This document shows, one piece after another, positions 63,852 to 64,000 of a stretch of 64,000 nucleotides of DNA. The stretch covers positions 1 through 64,000 of the forward strand of contig CAIVZR010000037.1 of the NCBI GenBank assembly GCA_903910445.1, given 5' to 3'. Numbering within the stretch: position 1 is the first letter of the stretch; every line of letters begins with the position of its first letter. Origin of the DNA: an uncultured Bacteroidota bacterium. Lineage in GTDB: Bacteria > Bacteroidota > Bacteroidia > UKL13-3. Made by a program: the position numbers and the translations under genes. Under the pieces are notes generated by a model that worked only from the letters and a program-made list of their open reading frames with translations, did no database searches and had not been told where the DNA came from.

Positions 63852-64000
63852 TTAGGTAGAAAGCACCTCCACCAATTTTAATAGCTCATCATTAATTGTT
63901 GGCTCTTGCTTATTGGCTTGGGAGAGTGGAGTGTAAGCAATCTTATCATTAATTACTCCTACCATATAATTGTGTTTGCCCTCCAGGAGTGCCACCACAC
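63852..64000 (-). CDS. pfkA: 6-phosphofructokinase, C-terminal end (partial)
   Basis: The frame enters at the window edge and reads, on the minus strand, about 49 codons to the TAA at 63852-63854. ALLEGKHNYMVGVINDKIAY followed by TPLSQA matches the PfkA C-terminus, where GK..MVG and the Y-[VT]-P segment line the fructose-6-phosphate site. The enzyme converts fructose-6-phosphate to the 1,6-bisphosphate in glycolysis. Only this end is visible; it is convergent with the acyltransferase, three bases apart. Confidence 0.82.
   Translation of the reverse strand, partial: VVALLEGKHNYMVGVINDKIAYTPLSQANKQEPTINDELLKLVEVLST

Overview
This is a chromosomal stretch of a Bacteroidota bacterium, probably a Chitinophagales/Sphingobacteriales-like or other gliding-type lineage. 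Evidence: three proteins end in type IX secretion (T9SS) type A-like tails; there are many TonB/beta-barrel/lipoprotein families; the DNA is AT-rich; several promoters fit the Bacteroidota pattern TTTG-N19..21-TAnnTTTG; and Bacteroidota families recur (DUF5777, DUF5916, DUF3575-like, PorX/CheY-like receivers). I saw no CRISPR array, tRNA, rRNA, insertion sequence or prophage.

Layout. 48-2207 (minus): an overlapping set of sugar aminotransferase, acyl-carrier-protein-like protein and outer-membrane barrel. 2282-9250 (minus): housekeeping (M48 protease lipoprotein, ClpS, PlsY, phosphopantetheinyl transferase, MsbA-like ABC exporter, ClpB). 9431-14772: an uncharacterised protein, a WD40 protein, two tandem DUF1036-like secreted proteins with a PrsW protease and a TIGR02757 protein, and an epimerase. 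15003-23325 (plus): an 8-kb sensory block with two complete histidine kinases, a NarL-type regulator, a receiver lacking its phospho-acceptor, a lone PAS protein, a receiver-PASx4 protein that stops after its phospho-accepting helix domain, and a CheY-like partner. 23369-26971 (plus): RluF, carbonic anhydrase, NifU-like, FAH-family and TrmD. 26975-33789 (minus): a giant lamin-tail surface protein, a secreted protein paired with a CHASE2 protein, and MltG. 33908-42900: thioesterase, BrkB-like protein, DnaB, a lipoprotein, HutI, GltX and GlnS. 42981-48839: a DUF5916 barrel protein, then TPR, PstS-like and TonB genes. 49004-58057 (plus): S41 protease, an ECF sigma factor, a membrane-spanning anti-sigma-like/barrel protein and two T9SS cargo proteins. 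58202-64000: a heme-like lipoprotein, a very small gene, a DUF5777 barrel, a CotH-family T9SS protein, PAP2, acyltransferase 3 and the C-terminal end of phosphofructokinase.

Two observations stand out. First, the gap at 30383-30628 holds a perfect match to the sigma-54 -24/-12 consensus (YTGGCACG-N4-TTGCW) on the plus strand. A long hairpin with a U-run begins at the predicted start site and a clean intrinsic terminator follows about 80 bases later, while every gene around lies on the other strand. This looks like a sigma-54-dependent small RNA of roughly 60 or 105 nt. Second, the ECF sigma factor at 50714 is followed three bases later by a protein with four tandem about 33-residue anti-sigma-like repeats, one transmembrane helix, a long Ser/Asn/Thr linker and a beta-barrel-like C-terminus, then by T9SS cargo. 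This suggests a single chain linking cytoplasmic sigma-factor control to the outer membrane.

Gene starts were corrected where the longest frame began at an unlikely codon. All functions are read from motifs and remembered families; no search was run.
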